NCBI GenBank assembly: GCA_002689195.1
Contig: NZFC01000023.1
Coordinates: 22,308-28,567, forward strand
Direction of reading: 5' to 3'
DNA length: 6,260 bases
Source: Rhodobiaceae bacterium
GTDB lineage: Bacteria; Pseudomonadota; Alphaproteobacteria; RS24
The position numbers and the translations under genes were made by a program. The notes under the pieces were generated by a model. It made no database searches. It was given only the letters and a program-made list of their open reading frames with translations, and was not told the origin of the DNA. Below are positions 1-6,177 of the stretch, in pieces (position 1 is the stretch's first letter; every line of letters starts with the position of its first letter).

Positions 1-1
1 G

Positions 2-1381
2 CGGCTGGCACCCACCAAAGTTGATGCCGAAGCGCGCGCGCAGCTTGATTATGGAGACTTTGCGGCGGAACTCCATTGTGCGGTGGACACCGAAATTGCG
101 TGGCAGATTTGCGTGACCGGCACCAAGGGCAGCTTGACTATTGACCAACCCTGGCATTCGGGGCCGGATAATCAGGCGGTCATCGTCACACGGGAAGACG
201 GCACGCAGCGCGTTTACGAGAGCGATGAAACAAGGCCGCTCTATGCCGTTGAAGCCGACCATGTGGCCGAATGCATCATGCGCGGCGATACGGCGTCGGA
301 GCTTGTGTCGCCCGCCTTTTCGATTAACACCGCCTATTGGCTCGACCGCTGGCGCGGAGCGGGCAGCGTCAAATATGCGGCGGATGTGCTGGGCGCTAAC
401 GGCTTTGACGCGCGACCGCCGCAAGCGGGGCGTTATGGCACGTTGCCGGTTTTGCACCTGAACGGGCTGGACAAACCAGTTTCGCGGCTGGTGCTGGGCA
501 CCGACAACCAGATAGACGGGCCGACGCTGGCGGCTATGGCTGACGCATTTTTCGAGCAGGGGGGCACATGTTTTGACACCGCGCATATTTACAGCGGCGG
601 TATGAGCGAAACGGTGCTGGGGGCTTGGATAAAGGCGCGCGGGATACGAGAAGATGTGGTTATTCTCGGCAAGGGCGCCCATCCACCCGACTGCACGCCC
701 GACGCGATGGCGCGTCAACTGGACGAAAGCCTCGATCGGCTGCAAACCGACTATCTCGACATTTACTGCCTGCACCGCGACAACCCCGATATTCCGATTG
801 CCGAATGGGTCGACGCGCTGCATGCCGAGATGGATAGGGGGCGTATTCGCGTTTTCGGCGGTTCCAACTGGACGGCGGCGCGGTTGGATGCGGCCAATGA
901 GTATGCCCGGTCCAAGGGGCGGGCAGGGTTTTCGCTGGTGAGTAATAATTTCTCGCTGGCGCGCATGGAACAGCCCGTTTGGGATGGTTGCCTTGCCAGT
1001 TCAACAGATGATTTTCGAGACTGGCACACGCGAACGGGCGTGGCGCTGTTTCCGTGGTCGGCGCAAGCGCGCGGGTTTTTTCTCGATTGGGAAAGCCAGC
1101 CCCTTTCGGCGGCGCGCCATGGCGCTGACCCAACAATTGACGAGATGCACCGGGTTTGGAGGTCGCCCGAAAATCTTGAACGGCGCAAGCGCGCTATCGA
1201 GCTTGGCAAACGCAAAAACACATCTGCCCTGCACATTGCGCTGGCTTATGTGCTGCACCAGCCGTTTCCGACGGCCGCACTTATCGGGCCGCGCACGCCG
1301 ATGCAACTGGCCGACAGTGTTGCGGCTTGCGATATTGCGTTGAGTGCCGATGAAGTAAGCTGGCTCGATTTACGCAGTTAA
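2..1381 (+). CDS. Gfo/Idh/MocA oxidoreductase (C-terminal part) fused to an aldo/keto reductase domain; 5' end outside the window
   Basis: The frame is open from base 2 to the TAA at 1379-1381, so this is a 459-residue C-terminal fragment; the GTG at 83 is an internal valine codon, not a start. The first ~125 residues (to about base 385) resemble the end of the Gfo/Idh/MocA C-terminal domain: a beta-rich stretch with TGTKGSLTIDQPW, then the helix YAVEADHVAECIMRGD. The usual Rossmann domain and EKP motif would lie upstream. After a linker, an aldo/keto reductase barrel starts near base 440 and runs to the end. Its catalytic tetrad is visible: Asp (575-577) and Tyr (590-592) in FDTAHIY, Lys (671-673) in LGKGAH, and His (773-775) in CLHRDNPD. 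PWSAQARGFF and IGPRTPMQLADS are typical NADP(H)-site regions of this superfamily. The protein probably catalyses NAD(P)-dependent redox steps on sugars or polyols; the substrate is unknown. It converges on the GH3 gene with 15 bp between stops. The aldo/keto reductase assignment is firm; the Gfo/Idh/MocA part is slightly less so because it is truncated. Confidence 0.88.
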   Translation, partial: RLAPTKVDAEARAQLDYGDFAAELHCAVDTEIAWQICVTGTKGSLTIDQPWHSGPDNQAVIVTREDGTQRVYESDETRPLYAVEADHVAECIMRGDTASELVSPAFSINTAYWLDRWRGAGSVKYAADVLGANGFDARPPQAGRYGTLPVLHLNGLDKPVSRLVLGTDNQIDGPTLAAMADAFFEQGGTCFDTAHIYSGGMSETVLGAWIKARGIREDVVILGKGAHPPDCTPDAMARQLDESLDRLQTDYLDIYCLHRDNPDIPIAEWVDALHAEMDRGRIRVFGGSNWTAARLDAANEYARSKGRAGFSLVSNNFSLARMEQPVWDGCLASSTDDFRDWHTRTGVALFPWSAQARGFFLDWESQPLSAARHGADPTIDEMHRVWRSPENLERRKRAIELGKRKNTSALHIALAYVLHQPFPTAALIGPRTPMQLADSVAACDIALSADEVSWLDLRS

Positions 1382-1396
1382 ATTGCGCGCCAAAGG

Positions 1397-3808
1397 CTAG
1401 CGCCTGAAAAGCCCCAGAAAAAAATGCGCCCAGCGGCTGTTGAGTAAATCCAGCAGTAACTTGAAGCGCTTTTCATTCAGCGCGCCGCCGCTCATGATCC
1501 GCACCGTGCTCAGTCGCATGGACAAAACCATCTCATTTCGCATTTTCACCATGACGGGGCTGTCGGTTTTGGTTGGCCCCAATGTGCCCTCAATGGCTTT
1601 GAACACCATGGCGACAACGCGCTTTCCAAGCCAGTGATGCTGAATGTCGGCCAGCGTTGTGTTGGCGTGATACGGCTTGACGGTTTCGGCCACGCTGATG
1701 TGCAGCCCGCGCGCGGCCAGCTGGCTATCGCTCATAATCACATAAGGGGTTTCGCGCGTCTGAGGCGTGTTGCGCCGTGTGTCGCCAGCCAGTTCAATCC
1801 CAATGGTTTGGCGAATATCGGTGCATGAGGCCCCCACCAGCAGGTCAAACGCGCCGGGTTCGACCACCCAGTCATCGGCGTTAATGTCGAAAAAGGCAAA
1901 GCTGCGGCGGTCGAGAACCAGCGTGCAGGTGGTTGTCTCGCCAGCGGCCAGATGAACTTTTTTGAACGCTTTCAATTCGCGGTCGGGCCGATAGACGCTG
2001 GCCTCAACATCGCGCACATAAAGCTGGACAATCTCGGCGCCCTCGCACGCGCCGGAATTGGTGATGTCGACGCGCACTTCAAGGTCGAGCCCGTGGGCGG
2101 AGGTGTCGCCCGAAAGGCGCAAATTCGCATAATCGAAGCTCGTATAGCTCAACCCATGGCCGAACGGAAACAAAACGGAGGCCTCATGGGTCACAAAATG
2201 CCGATAGCCGACATTCAGCCCTTCGCGGTAAACGATCTGGCGCGGATGGGTGGCAAAATTTTCCTGCGCCGGACAATCAGTGAGCGCAAGCGGAAACGTT
2301 TCGGCCAGCTTGCCGCTGGGCGATGTGTCGCCAAAAATGAGATCGCACATTGCGCCCGCACCGGCTTGACCTGCCAGATAAATCTCCAGCACGGCGGCGA
2401 CATTGCCGATCCACGCCATTTCGATCGGTGCGCCATTGGACAGCACAATAACGCAAGCCGGATTAGCCTTGGCAACCGCCTCGACAAGCGCGTCAAGCTG
2501 GGCGGGCTGGCGCAAATGCGCCCGGTCAAAGCCTTCGGCCTCGAACAAGGGCGGCAGGCCGACCATCACAATCACCTGATCGGCGCTTTCGGCACACGCC
2601 ACCGCCTCGGCAATGAGGCCCGCATCGGCCTCCGCCGTCTCAGGGTCAAACCCTTTGGCATAGACCACCTCACCAGCGTCGCCCAGCGCGGCGCAGAGCA
2701 TGTCCAATGGCTTGTCGACTTGCGTCGCGTTGACTTGCGAACTGCCGGCACCTTGAAAGCGCGGGGCTTCGGCAAAGGCGCCGATGACGGCGAGCTTGCC
2801 AGATTTTTTAAACGGCAGGGTGGCGTTCTGGTTTTTCAGCAAAACCGCCCCCTCGCAGGCCGCCCGCCGCGCCAACGCGTGATGGGCGCTAAAATCCACC
2901 GCAAGCGATGTGCCGTTATTCTCACTCGCCAGAATTAGCGCGGCCACATTGCCCGCCGCGGTGTTGAGGTCGGCTTCCTCCAATGCGCCAGCGCGAACGG
3001 CATCGGCTGCCGCGCGGTCGTTGATGCCGCCGCTGCTGGGCATTTCGAGGTCGAGCCCGGCGGCGACCCCTTGCGGGCGGTCATTCACGGCACCCCAATC
3101 CGTGACAACCAGGCCCTGAAAGCCCCAACGGTCGCGCAGGATATCTTTGGTCAGGATTTTGTTTTCGCTGCAATAGCTACCGTTCAGCCGGTTATAGGCG
3201 CACATCACCGTCCATGGTTGGGCTTGCCGCACGGCAATCTCAAAGGCGGGCAGGTAGATTTCGTGCAAAGTGCGCGCATCGACCAGCGTATCGACAACCA
3301 TGCGCTGGGCTTCTTGATTATTGACGGCGAAATGCTTGATGCTGGTGCCAGTGCCGGTCGATTGCACGCCGGCGATAAAGGCGACTGCCATCGTCCCGGC
3401 GAGATACGGGTCTTCGCTGTAATATTCGAAATTGCGCCCACAAAGTGGGCTACGCTTGATATTGACCCCGGGGCCGAGCAAAACGGCAACGTCTTCCGCC
3501 TGACACTCGCGGCCGATTGCGACGCCAACCTCGGCAATCAGGTCAGTGTCCCAGCTGGACGCCAGCGTGACGGCGGTCGGAAAGCAGGTGGCGGGCACCG
3601 AAGACTGCATGCCCAGATGGTCCGCATGCGTGGATTGTTTGCGGAGCCCATGCGGGCCATCTGATACCATAACTTTTGGGAGGCCGTGGCCGGCAACACC
3701 TTGCAAATGCCAGAAGCTGCTGCCCGAAAGTAATGACGCGCGGACATCTAAATCCATTTGCGCGATCACGGTTTCGGCGTCGCTGACGAAATCAATCGGG
3801 TGTTTCAC
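1397..3808 (-). CDS. Glycoside hydrolase family 3 beta-glucosidase, cytoplasmic type
   Basis: This 803-residue GH3 enzyme should hydrolyse terminal beta-D-glucosyl (or related) residues with retention of configuration. Domains in order: N-terminal (beta/alpha)8 domain, about residues 15-290; GH3 C-terminal alpha/beta domain, about 318-555; fibronectin III-like domain, about 585-665; and a 110-residue C-terminal extension. Subsite motifs are SDGPHGLRKQ (Asp50), GRNFEYYSEDP (Arg125) and IKHF (Lys158-His159). The nucleophile is Asp237 in VVTDWGAVND, and the acid/base is probably Glu425 in EAEGFDR. No PA14 insert is seen. There is no signal peptide or lipobox, so it should act in the cytoplasm on imported oligosaccharides or glucosides. 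The start is GTG at 3808: the frame is stopped 63 bases upstream with no other start codon in between, and GAGG lies 7 bases before it. The domain order and C-terminal segment recall Gram-positive beta-glucosidases, so transfer is possible. No sugar transporter or regulator is in view. Exact sugar specificity is not readable. Confidence 0.95.
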   Translation of the reverse strand: MKHPIDFVSDAETVIAQMDLDVRASLLSGSSFWHLQGVAGHGLPKVMVSDGPHGLRKQSTHADHLGMQSSVPATCFPTAVTLASSWDTDLIAEVGVAIGRECQAEDVAVLLGPGVNIKRSPLCGRNFEYYSEDPYLAGTMAVAFIAGVQSTGTGTSIKHFAVNNQEAQRMVVDTLVDARTLHEIYLPAFEIAVRQAQPWTVMCAYNRLNGSYCSENKILTKDILRDRWGFQGLVVTDWGAVNDRPQGVAAGLDLEMPSSGGINDRAAADAVRAGALEEADLNTAAGNVAALILASENNGTSLAVDFSAHHALARRAACEGAVLLKNQNATLPFKKSGKLAVIGAFAEAPRFQGAGSSQVNATQVDKPLDMLCAALGDAGEVVYAKGFDPETAEADAGLIAEAVACAESADQVIVMVGLPPLFEAEGFDRAHLRQPAQLDALVEAVAKANPACVIVLSNGAPIEMAWIGNVAAVLEIYLAGQAGAGAMCDLIFGDTSPSGKLAETFPLALTDCPAQENFATHPRQIVYREGLNVGYRHFVTHEASVLFPFGHGLSYTSFDYANLRLSGDTSAHGLDLEVRVDITNSGACEGAEIVQLYVRDVEASVYRPDRELKAFKKVHLAAGETTTCTLVLDRRSFAFFDINADDWVVEPGAFDLLVGASCTDIRQTIGIELAGDTRRNTPQTRETPYVIMSDSQLAARGLHISVAETVKPYHANTTLADIQHHWLGKRVVAMVFKAIEGTLGPTKTDSPVMVKMRNEMVLSMRLSTVRIMSGGALNEKRFKLLLDLLNSRWAHFFLGLFRR

Positions 3809-3828
3809 GAAAAAACCTCTTTTTTCAT
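3805..3828 (-). other. Seven-codon leader reading frame overlapping the GH3 start
   Basis: An ATG at 3828-3826 opens the short frame M-K-K-E-V-F-S and stops at TGA (3807-3805). The stop overlaps the GH3 start codon as GTGA, the overlap type usual in translational coupling. I see no good ribosome binding site for the leader itself (the bases before the ATG are CTAAGCC), so it may be chance. It is listed because it sits exactly at the start of the beta-glucosidase and contains the AAAAAA and TTTTTT runs that form the hairpin. Confidence 0.2.
3809..3826 (-). promoter_or_regulatory. A:U hairpin presenting the GH3 Shine-Dalgarno in its loop
   Basis: On the - strand the bases just before the GTG start read GAAAAAA-GAGG-TTTTTTC, a perfect 7-bp inverted repeat whose 4-base loop is the Shine-Dalgarno core GAGG. 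The hairpin ends directly at the start codon. Six of the seven pairs are A:U, so it is weak and could breathe with temperature or be opened by the ribosome. The repeat is seen directly; a role in translation control is inference, and an A/T-rich leader can give such a repeat by chance. Confidence 0.4.
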
Positions 3829-3854
3829 GGCTTAGTCTAGGGTTTTCATTACCA

Positions 3855-3866
3855 GATACAAGTATC
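3855..3866. promoter_or_regulatory. 12-bp dyad GATAC-AA-GTATC, possible operator
   Basis: Perfect inverted repeat with 5-bp arms around an AA centre, inside the divergent spacer between the GH3 and dioxygenase genes. It is 47 bases upstream of the GH3 start codon and about 20 bases upstream of the candidate -35 box of the dioxygenase. That is a plausible place for a repressor or activator acting on either gene. No regulator gene is present in the window to pair with it, and I do not recognise it as a known consensus site. Confidence 0.3.
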
Positions 3867-3887
3867 GGTTAGGGCTATGCTTTCGGT

Positions 3888-3916
3888 TTGAGTCGCAGCA
3901 AAAAAATGTGCATAGT
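3888..3916 (+). promoter_or_regulatory. Candidate sigma70-type promoter for the dioxygenase gene
   Basis: TTGAGT (3888-3893) and CATAGT (3911-3916) each match four of six bases of the -35 and -10 consensus and are separated by 17 bp. The spacer is A-rich. Transcription would begin near 3923, giving a leader of about 40 bases ahead of the strong ribosome binding site at 3952-3957. The match is modest; other AT-rich hexamers are nearby. I found no better pair on the opposite strand for the GH3 gene. Confidence 0.3.
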
Positions 3917-3951
3917 TATTTAGTAATCAAAAAGAATAAACGTTACGGCAC

Positions 3952-3957
3952 AGGAGG
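3952..3957 (+). promoter_or_regulatory. Strong Shine-Dalgarno AGGAGG for the dioxygenase
   Basis: A complete AGGAGG lies 5 bases before the ATG at 3963 and fixes that start. It is the strongest ribosome binding site in the window and suggests efficient translation once the gene is transcribed. Confidence 0.85.
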
Positions 3958-3962
3958 GGAAT

Positions 3963-4817
3963 ATGTCGGCACAGGCAAAATTTGAGGCGTTTTCGAGGTT
4001 TGAAGCGCGACCACTGACGCCAGCACTAGGCGCAGAATTAATCGGTGCAGATTTGGCGCGACCCGACGCCCAACTTTTCGATGAAGTGCACGCGGCGTTA
4101 CTGCAATATAAGGTTGTTTTTTTTCGCGATCAGGCGCTTGACCGTGAACAGCATATCGCGTTTGCGCGGGGCTTTGGCGAACTTGAAATTCATCCAGCGA
4201 CGCCCGCTGAACAGCCCGACCCCGAAGTGCTGCGGATCGCGCATGGTGCGAAATCACGCGGGTCTGAGAATAATTGGCATTCCGATGTGACCTGGCGCGG
4301 GCGCCCATCATTGGGGTCTATTTTACGTGCCATCGAGCTGCCGAATAATGGTGGCGACACGCTGTTTGCCAATATGGTGATGGCCTATGACCGGCTGTCC
4401 GATTCCATGAAGGAAAAAATCGACGGGAAGGTGGCCGTGCATGATATCGCGCGTGTGTTTGCTGCTCGTCTCGGCAAGGCACCGGAAGAACTGCACGAAA
4501 AATACCCGCCCTCAGAGCACCCTGTTGTACGCACCCATCCGGAAACCAAAGAACGCCTGATTTATGTGAATGTTGGTTTTACCAGCCATATTAAGGATAT
4601 GGATGATCTGGCAAGCGACGCGCTTTTGCAAAAGCTCTTTCATACGGCGTGGAACCCGGAAGTTCAGTGCCGCTTCCGCTGGGCGCCGGGCTCGCTGGCT
4701 TTTTGGGACAATAGGGCGTGTCAGCACTTTGCGGCGTCAGATTATTTCCCGCATGTGCGCGTTATGGAGCGCGTGACGATAGCCGGCGACAAACCATATT
4801 TCGACGCAAATGCCTGA
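3963..4817 (+). CDS. TauD/TfdA-family Fe(II)/2-oxoglutarate-dependent dioxygenase
   Basis: The 284-residue length is typical of TauD/TfdA enzymes, which couple oxidative decarboxylation of 2-oxoglutarate to hydroxylation of a substrate, often a sulfonate, sulfate ester or aryloxy acid. The iron triad is visible: His106 and Asp108 in NNWHSDVTW, and His255 in ACQHFAASDYFP. Arg270 in RVMERVTI should bind the 2-oxoglutarate carboxylate, and Thr133 in GGDTLFANM is the usual second contact. N-terminal VVFFRDQ and FGELEIHP are family hallmarks. By my recollection of E. coli TauD, its taurine-contacting Tyr and Asn (in the VYPH and DNDNWH regions) align here with Thr80 and Glu102, while a pocket His (His77) is kept. 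A strict taurine enzyme is therefore doubtful and I give no gene symbol. No sulfonate transporter genes are adjacent. There is no signal peptide, so it is cytoplasmic. It is divergent from the GH3 gene and converges on the DUF1330 gene, 12 bp between stops. Confidence 0.92.
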   Translation: MSAQAKFEAFSRFEARPLTPALGAELIGADLARPDAQLFDEVHAALLQYKVVFFRDQALDREQHIAFARGFGELEIHPATPAEQPDPEVLRIAHGAKSRGSENNWHSDVTWRGRPSLGSILRAIELPNNGGDTLFANMVMAYDRLSDSMKEKIDGKVAVHDIARVFAARLGKAPEELHEKYPPSEHPVVRTHPETKERLIYVNVGFTSHIKDMDDLASDALLQKLFHTAWNPEVQCRFRWAPGSLAFWDNRACQHFAASDYFPHVRVMERVTIAGDKPYFDANA

Positions 4818-4829
4818 ATGCGTGTACGC

Positions 4830-5138
4830 TTAATCGCGCGGCGGTAAACCTTTGACCATAGTCAGCGAGGTGAGCGGCGCACCGGCGCGGCGAAATTCTG
4901 ACAAAGCCTGATAGTCGGCATCATCAAACCAGCCGCGTGCAGCTTCTTCGGACGGAAAGGTAAACATGACAACGCGACCCTCGACCGGCGCGCTGCCTTC
5001 AAGGTGGGTGATCGCATCGTCATAGGTTATGAAACTGCCGCCGTGTTTTTTGAGGATAGGGAAAAACCCCTTCTCGTATTTGCGGTATGTTTCGGCGTCT
5101 TCTATTTTGAGGTTGGCAATCATATAAACTTGGGTCAT
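4830..5138 (-). CDS. DUF1330 family protein
   Basis: A 102-residue protein whose layout matches DUF1330, small ferredoxin-like alpha/beta proteins that probably form dimers. The N-terminal strand and helix (VYMIANLKIEDAETYRKYEK), the HGGSFITYDD turn, the LEG segment, the FPSEEAARGWFDDADYQAL helix and the final MVKG strand all fit the family's usual order. The common R-G-G after the HGG turn is replaced here by T-Y-D-D. The function of the family is not established; similar folds occur in small cofactor-free monooxygenases, but I see no residues that prove catalysis. The ATG at 5138 is supported by GGAG ending 5 bases upstream. The gene is transcribed away from the GST-like gene with a 70-bp shared spacer, so the two could share control. 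Confidence 0.88.
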   Translation of the reverse strand: MTQVYMIANLKIEDAETYRKYEKGFFPILKKHGGSFITYDDAITHLEGSAPVEGRVVMFTFPSEEAARGWFDDADYQALSEFRRAGAPLTSLTMVKGLPPRD

Positions 5139-5208
5139 TGAAACTCCAAAAGAAATATCGTTACGCTATTAGCCCATATTATCATCACAAATTCCAGAAG
5201 GGAACATC
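5139..5208. promoter_or_regulatory. Divergent promoter spacer between the DUF1330 and GST-like genes
   Basis: This 70-bp AT-rich spacer must hold the 5' signals of two diverging genes. It includes the GGAG ribosome site of the DUF1330 gene (- strand) and AAGGGA (5198-5203) of the GST-like gene. TATTAT at 5177-5182 could serve as a -10 box for the + strand gene, and the overlapping region reads GATAAT on the - strand, but neither has a convincing -35 partner at the right distance. The compactness means the two promoters would overlap and probably compete or be regulated together. Confidence 0.4.
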
Positions 5209-6123
5209 ATGTCGGATTTCATATTGCACCAATACGAATTATCGCCTTTTTCTGAGAAAATGCGAAAGGTGCTGGGGGTTAAGGGGCTCACTTATCATTC
5301 GGTCGACCAACCAAATATTGCGCCCAAGCCCGCGCTCACGCCGCTTACGGGTGGCTATCGGCGCATTCCGGTTTTGCAAATCGGTGCCCATGTTTATTGC
5401 GACACAGCATTAATGGTGCGCGAACTGGAAAGGCGATTTCCCGAACCTTGCCTTACGCCGCCCGCGCTTTTGGGCGCCGCCGAGATTATCGCGGACTGGG
5501 CCGACCATCGACTGTTCTCAATGGCCGCGATGCCGACGGTTGTCGCGCTGGCCGAGATTTTGCCGCCAGAGTTTTTTGAAGATCGCGCCAAAATGAGTCC
5601 GGGTTTTTCAGCCGAGGGTGCCGGTGCGATGGTGCCACATTTTGAAAGTCAGATGTTGCTGGCAATGTCCACACTCGACGCCCAGCTTCAAAAAGCTCCG
5701 TTCCTTCTGGGCGAACAGCTCACGCTGGCAGATTTGTCGGTTTATCATGTTGTCAATTTCGCAGCCGCTGCACCGGTGTTCGCCAATAGTCTTGCCGCGC
5801 GACCGGCGCTGAATGACTGGCTGGAAAAAATACGCGCTATGGATAGTGGAAATGCCACGTCGATGAGCCAAGAGGCCGCGCTCGATATTGCGCGCGCCGC
5901 GCAGCCCGATAAAGCGTCGCCGCCCGATGCCATTGAGGACGCGCAACTGCCGGTTGGTGCTTCTCTCACCATTCAGGCCGATGATTACGGGCAGGAAGTC
6001 ACACAAGGTGAAATTGTCTGGACGCGGGAAAACGAGGTAGTGGTACACCGGCACGATTCTGATATCGGCGATATTCTGGTGCATTATCCCAAGCAGGGAT
6101 ATCGGCTAGCTGTCGCATCTTGA
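5209..6123 (+). CDS. Glutathione S-transferase family protein with extra C-terminal module
   Basis: The 304-residue protein begins with a thioredoxin-like GST N-terminal domain (about residues 3-78): YELSPFSEKMRKVLGVKG, with Ser12/Ser15 at the usual catalytic position, the cis-proline Pro54 in RRIPVLQIG, and the Asp65-Thr66 glutathione-contacting pair in CDTALMVRELE. The helical C-terminal domain (about 85-210) carries the N-capping box LTLADLSVYH with Asp175. An additional segment follows, roughly residues 238-304, that canonical GSTs of about 200-220 residues lack. It looks beta-rich (strands such as SLTIQ, EIVWT, EVVVHRH, ILVHYP, YRLAVAS). The substrate is unknown; glutathione-dependent conjugation, isomerisation or dehalogenation are all possible. 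The ATG at 5209 follows AAGGGA by 5 bases. The gene ends just before a strong terminator and is divergent from the DUF1330 gene. Confidence 0.88.
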   Translation: MSDFILHQYELSPFSEKMRKVLGVKGLTYHSVDQPNIAPKPALTPLTGGYRRIPVLQIGAHVYCDTALMVRELERRFPEPCLTPPALLGAAEIIADWADHRLFSMAAMPTVVALAEILPPEFFEDRAKMSPGFSAEGAGAMVPHFESQMLLAMSTLDAQLQKAPFLLGEQLTLADLSVYHVVNFAAAAPVFANSLAARPALNDWLEKIRAMDSGNATSMSQEAALDIARAAQPDKASPPDAIEDAQLPVGASLTIQADDYGQEVTQGEIVWTRENEVVVHRHDSDIGDILVHYPKQGYRLAVAS

Positions 6124-6134
6124 GGGGCAAAGAA

Positions 6135-6176
6135 GCGCCGGGCATTTGAGTAATACTCTGCCCGGCGCCAGTTTTT
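6135..6176 (+). terminator. Intrinsic terminator after the GST-like gene, possibly bidirectional
   Basis: A perfect 10-bp GC-rich stem (GCGCCGGGCA at 6135-6144 with TGCCCGGCGC at 6159-6168) is followed after three bases by TTTTT (6172-6176). Inside the loop a second palindrome, GAGTA-A-TACTC (6148-6158), can extend the stem past a three-base TTT bulge. It begins 12 bases after the GST-like stop codon. On the opposite strand the stem is followed by TTCTTT, so it may also stop transcription of the converging gene at the right edge, though less strongly. Confidence 0.9.
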
Positions 6177-6177
6177 G

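Noticed and set aside
660..1236. Two overlapping - strand frames of about 157 codons inside the reductase gene.
   Set aside because: They overlap each other and a clear enzyme domain, have low-complexity Arg/Pro/Ala-rich translations and no supported start.
83..1381. Aldo/keto reductase gene starting at the GTG at base 83.
   Set aside because: The frame is open to the left edge, the upstream residues continue the Gfo/Idh/MocA-like domain, and no ribosome binding site precedes the GTG.
1463..1475. TGAAGCGCTTTTCA-like palindrome resembling a LacI/GalR-type operator.
   Set aside because: It lies within the 3' coding end of the GH3 gene, far from any promoter, and is explained by the Lys-Arg-Phe-Lys codons there.
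1952..2938. Long open frame of 328 codons on the + strand inside the GH3 gene, followed by another at 3071-3664.
   Set aside because: Both lie in exact antisense register with the GH3 codons, where stops arise only from TTA, CTA or TCA codons, which this GC-rich gene rarely uses. The translations show no recognisable family, and the GH3 protein is unambiguous.
4117..4124. A run of eight T in the dioxygenase gene as a possible slippage or frameshift site.
   Set aside because: It encodes the conserved Val-Phe-Phe of the VVFFRDQ motif and the frame is intact on both sides.
3941..5165. The 7-mer CGTTACG occurs upstream of both the dioxygenase (3941-3947) and the GST-like gene (5159-5165).
   Set aside because: Seven bases with no matching flanks can recur by chance; its position relative to each start also differs (about 16 versus 44 bases).
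5138..5413. A + strand frame of 91 codons beginning at the DUF1330 start region and running into the GST-like gene.
   Set aside because: It has no ribosome binding site of its own, lies across the divergent spacer and overlaps the well-supported GST-like start in another frame.
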